Assembly (NCBI GenBank): GCA_022791355.1
Contig: JAAVYX010000206.1
Span: 1-6,991 of the forward strand
Direction: 5' to 3'
DNA from: Clostridiales bacterium
GTDB lineage: Bacteria; Bacillota; Clostridia; Oscillospirales; Acutalibacteraceae
Length of the DNA: 6,991 nt
Positions 5,335-6,991 of the stretch are shown in pieces (the first letter of the stretch is position 1; each line of letters starts with the position of its first letter). Both the position numbers and the translations under genes were made by a program. A model generated the notes under the pieces. It was not told the DNA's origin, did no database searches, and saw only the letters and a program-made list of their open reading frames with translations.

Positions 5335-6302
5335 GCGCATAAATAAGAAGACAGCAGGGGCAGGTTGGCGTTGCGGTCCAGCCCCCGCAGAGCGGTGCGG
5401 GTAATATCCTCCATTTTGGCTAGGCTGTTCCGGGACAGGCGCTGACCCGGATAGTTCCCCGGCCCGCCGCCCGCCGCCTTATATAGCAACGCGGCCTGTA
5501 TTTTTGCCAGCAGGCTTTCCAGGATGCGGCGGGCGTTTTTCCGGTCCTTCTCCAGGGCGTGGGCGGCCTGGAGAAGCGAAAGGTCGCTGCCCTCGGCGGC
5601 CTCACGCAGGATGGCCGCCGCCGTCCGTTCCTCGGCCGGCTCCTCGCCGGCCCGCAACAGGTCCAGCGCACGGCCGATATTTCCCCCCTCGGCGGCCAGG
5701 ACGGACAAAATCTTTTCCCGGCTGAGAGAAAGACCGTCGGTTTCCCCACCAGCCTCCATCAAGGCCGTTACCCTCTCGGCCGCCTCTTCGGGGCCGGGGG
5801 CCGAAAGGGTCAGTACGACGCCGCGGGAACGGATGGTGGCCAGCAATCGGGAGGCGCTGACCGTCAAAAGCAGAAAGACCACATAAGCCGGCGGCTCCTC
5901 CAACACCTTTAGCAGAGCGTTTTGCGCCTGCTCGGTCATAGCGTCGGCCTCGGGGAAGATAAAAACCCGGCGGGGGGCCTGATGGGGCAAGGTGTAAACG
6001 TCCTGCCGGACCTGACGCACCGTGTCCACCGAAAGGGTTTGTCCGGCGGGGCGGATCCAGATCAGGTCGGGATGGACGCCGCCTGCGGACAGACGGCAGC
6101 CGCCGCACTGCCCGCATGGGATACTTTTTCCGTCCCCGCCTGTGCAGAGGGACGCCGCCGCGATAAAGCCGGCCAGGGTCTTTTTGCCCAGTCCCGCCGC
6201 TCCCTCCAGAATGAGGGCATGGGGAATACGGCCGGTACGCAGCATGCCGGTCAGGGCGGTCTTGACCGGCTCGTTGCCGGCAAAATCCGATAATGTAAGC
6301 AT
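5307..6302 (-). CDS. holB: DNA polymerase III delta' subunit (clamp loader)
   Basis: HolB is the delta' subunit of the clamp-loader complex that places the sliding clamp on DNA at replication. The 331-residue protein has the AAA+ layout: the N-terminal IPHALILEG (26-34), a P-loop region GAAGLGKKT (34-42), a zinc module with C53 and CGQCGGC (C63, C66, C69), VFIFPEADAMT (113-123) in the Walker B place, QNALLKVLEEPP (127-138), and TIRSRG (156-161) in the sensor/SRC place. The length is normal. Two key spots differ from the consensus. The P-loop Ser/Thr after GK is Lys41, and the SRC motif is SRG, with the arginine finger R160 kept but the Cys replaced by Gly. A degenerate P-loop is known for delta', which acts as a stator, so the protein is probably functional. 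The start is supported by a GTGAGG-type site seven bases upstream. A small TATAAT at 6385-6390 may drive it. Confidence 0.94.
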   Translation of the reverse strand: MLTLSDFAGNEPVKTALTGMLRTGRIPHALILEGAAGLGKKTLAGFIAAASLCTGGDGKSIPCGQCGGCRLSAGGVHPDLIWIRPAGQTLSVDTVRQVRQDVYTLPHQAPRRVFIFPEADAMTEQAQNALLKVLEEPPAYVVFLLLTVSASRLLATIRSRGVVLTLSAPGPEEAAERVTALMEAGGETDGLSLSREKILSVLAAEGGNIGRALDLLRAGEEPAEERTAAAILREAAEGSDLSLLQAAHALEKDRKNARRILESLLAKIQAALLYKAAGGGPGNYPGQRLSRNSLAKMEDITRTALRGLDRNANLPLLSSYLCACFKEAAGL

Positions 6303-6384
6303 GTGGATTCCTCACCTAGAAGAATAGGGACGGCAATATGCGCCCCTTTCGCATTTTTATGTGCGTTTTGTTCTTATACAACAT

Positions 6385-6390
6385 ATTATA
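6385..6390 (-). promoter_or_regulatory. Candidate -10 box for holB
   Basis: A perfect TATAAT on the minus strand lies in an AT-rich patch about 83 bases before the holB start. No good -35 hexamer sits at 16-18 bases and there is no extended TG, so this is a -10 match only. Confidence 0.3.
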
Positions 6391-6971
6391 TGTGTTTTCT
6401 TTTTTAGTTTAGCGGGAAGTTTCGCGCCAGACATCCTTTTTTCGCGCGAAGAAAAGGGTGCAAAAGACGCGCTTGCGGAAATCTCTTGGTTTTCCTCTAC
6501 AACCCTTTCGGCCGGGTTCCCTATGGACCCTCGCCATACGGGGTCCCTCCCTGGAAGTTTTGCATTTGCTCCACCTGCTTCCCCTCAATCGCTGGCCGCT
6601 TTCCTATCGCTTCCCGCTAAGGCGCGATTTTGGGGCTTCCAGCTAAAAGAGAGACACTGCTTCCTGCATTCCTCCCAGGTTCCGTCGCCAGCGGGGATCA
6701 CAGGGATAAGTCCCCAACCGGAAGGGCGTAGCCCTGAAGGCGGCCGGGCGCGTTTCTCCCCCCATTATTCATCGCTTTACAAAAGATGGGGCGAGCCGCT
6801 AGATTCGGTAATGCAGTATTAACAAACGAATATCTGGCGCGAAACCGCTATCCAAGCCAATCAAAGGAAAAGCAATTCTGCCGAAGAATATCTTTCAACC
6901 TATTAGGGCTTGTTAGAAAATAGAGGAATTGACGGAATTTTCGCACAGGACGAGTGGCCACAAGGAAAAAA

Positions 6972-6991
6972 GCGCGGGAATACTTTGTGTA
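6972..6991. repeat. Truncated hairpin at the window edge
   Basis: GCGCGGGAATAC (6972-6983) is followed by TTTGT and then GTA, which are the first three bases of its inverted copy before the window ends. If the sequence continues as TTCCCGCGC, a 12-bp stem with a 5-base loop results. Only 3 bp of the second arm can be seen, so this is a prediction. Confidence 0.35.

Larger units (their letters stand above)
6303..6991. other. Gene-free stretch upstream of holB
   Basis: This stretch of about 690 bases has no supportable gene. A 153-codon plus-strand frame (6361-6822, GTG start) lacks a ribosome binding site and reads as low-complexity Ser/Pro/Arg sequence, so I treat it as non-coding. The part next to holB (6360-6415) is AT-rich and contains a candidate -10 box. 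The last 86 bases (from 6906) look like the edge of a repeat or hairpin element cut by the window end. In many relatives tmk or similar genes lie just upstream of holB; here none is visible. Confidence 0.6.

Noticed and set aside
6361..6822. A 153-codon plus-strand frame with a GTG start
   Set aside because: There is no ribosome binding site, the composition is low-complexity Ser/Pro/Arg, and no domain is recognised. It begins with a hydrophobic stretch only because that part is AT-rich.
4013..6847. Similar short sequences TATCTGRCGCGAAA at 4013 and 6831
   Set aside because: The match is short, does not extend into a longer repeat, and lies within chance expectation.

Overview
The window looks like chromosomal DNA from a fairly GC-rich low-G+C-lineage bacterium (class Clostridia, most like Oscillospiraceae/Ruminococcaceae). 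The basis is gene order, strong AGGAGG-type ribosome binding sites, and the pairing of a PSP1/RicT protein with HolB, a TrmN6-type methyltransferase and RsmI. In Bacillus the order is holB-yaaT(ricT)-yabA-yabB(trmN6)-yazA-rsmI. Here yabA and yazA are absent and a small two-cluster ferredoxin lies between ricT and the methyltransferase. The taxonomic call is inference, not a database match.

All supported genes are on the minus strand, so transcription runs from high to low coordinates: holB (DNA polymerase III delta', 5307-6302), ricT (PSP1, 4121-5200), a 56-residue 2[4Fe-4S] ferredoxin (3342-3512), trmN6-like methyltransferase (2312-3106), rsmI (1191-2039), and a 139-residue AT-rich gene of unknown, possibly immunity-like, function (670-1089). 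holB serves the replication clamp loader. RicT acts in RNase Y-dependent mRNA processing and in developmental control. TrmN6 and RsmI modify tRNA and 16S rRNA. The ferredoxin supplies low-potential electron transfer. This is an informational housekeeping neighbourhood, not a classical accessory island.

The genes are not one tight operon. I can see separate promoters before ricT (overlapping the holB 3' end), before the ferredoxin, and before the 139-residue gene, and a clear intrinsic terminator after the ferredoxin. The ricT leader of about 100 nt carries three short hairpins, two of which can re-pair with each other.

Only about 62% of the window is coding. Long gene-free stretches lie at 1-669, 3575-4120 and 6303-6991. 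The first begins with an 11-bp tandem repeat (8 copies, cut by the window edge). The second holds two perfect inverted repeats. The third ends in what looks like the left part of a hairpin-bearing element, also cut by the window edge. I found no rRNA, tRNA, CRISPR array or transposase. I do not see a convincing new multi-gene system. The items most worth a second look are the structured ricT leader, the AT-rich islet after rsmI, and the repeat-like sequences at both window ends.
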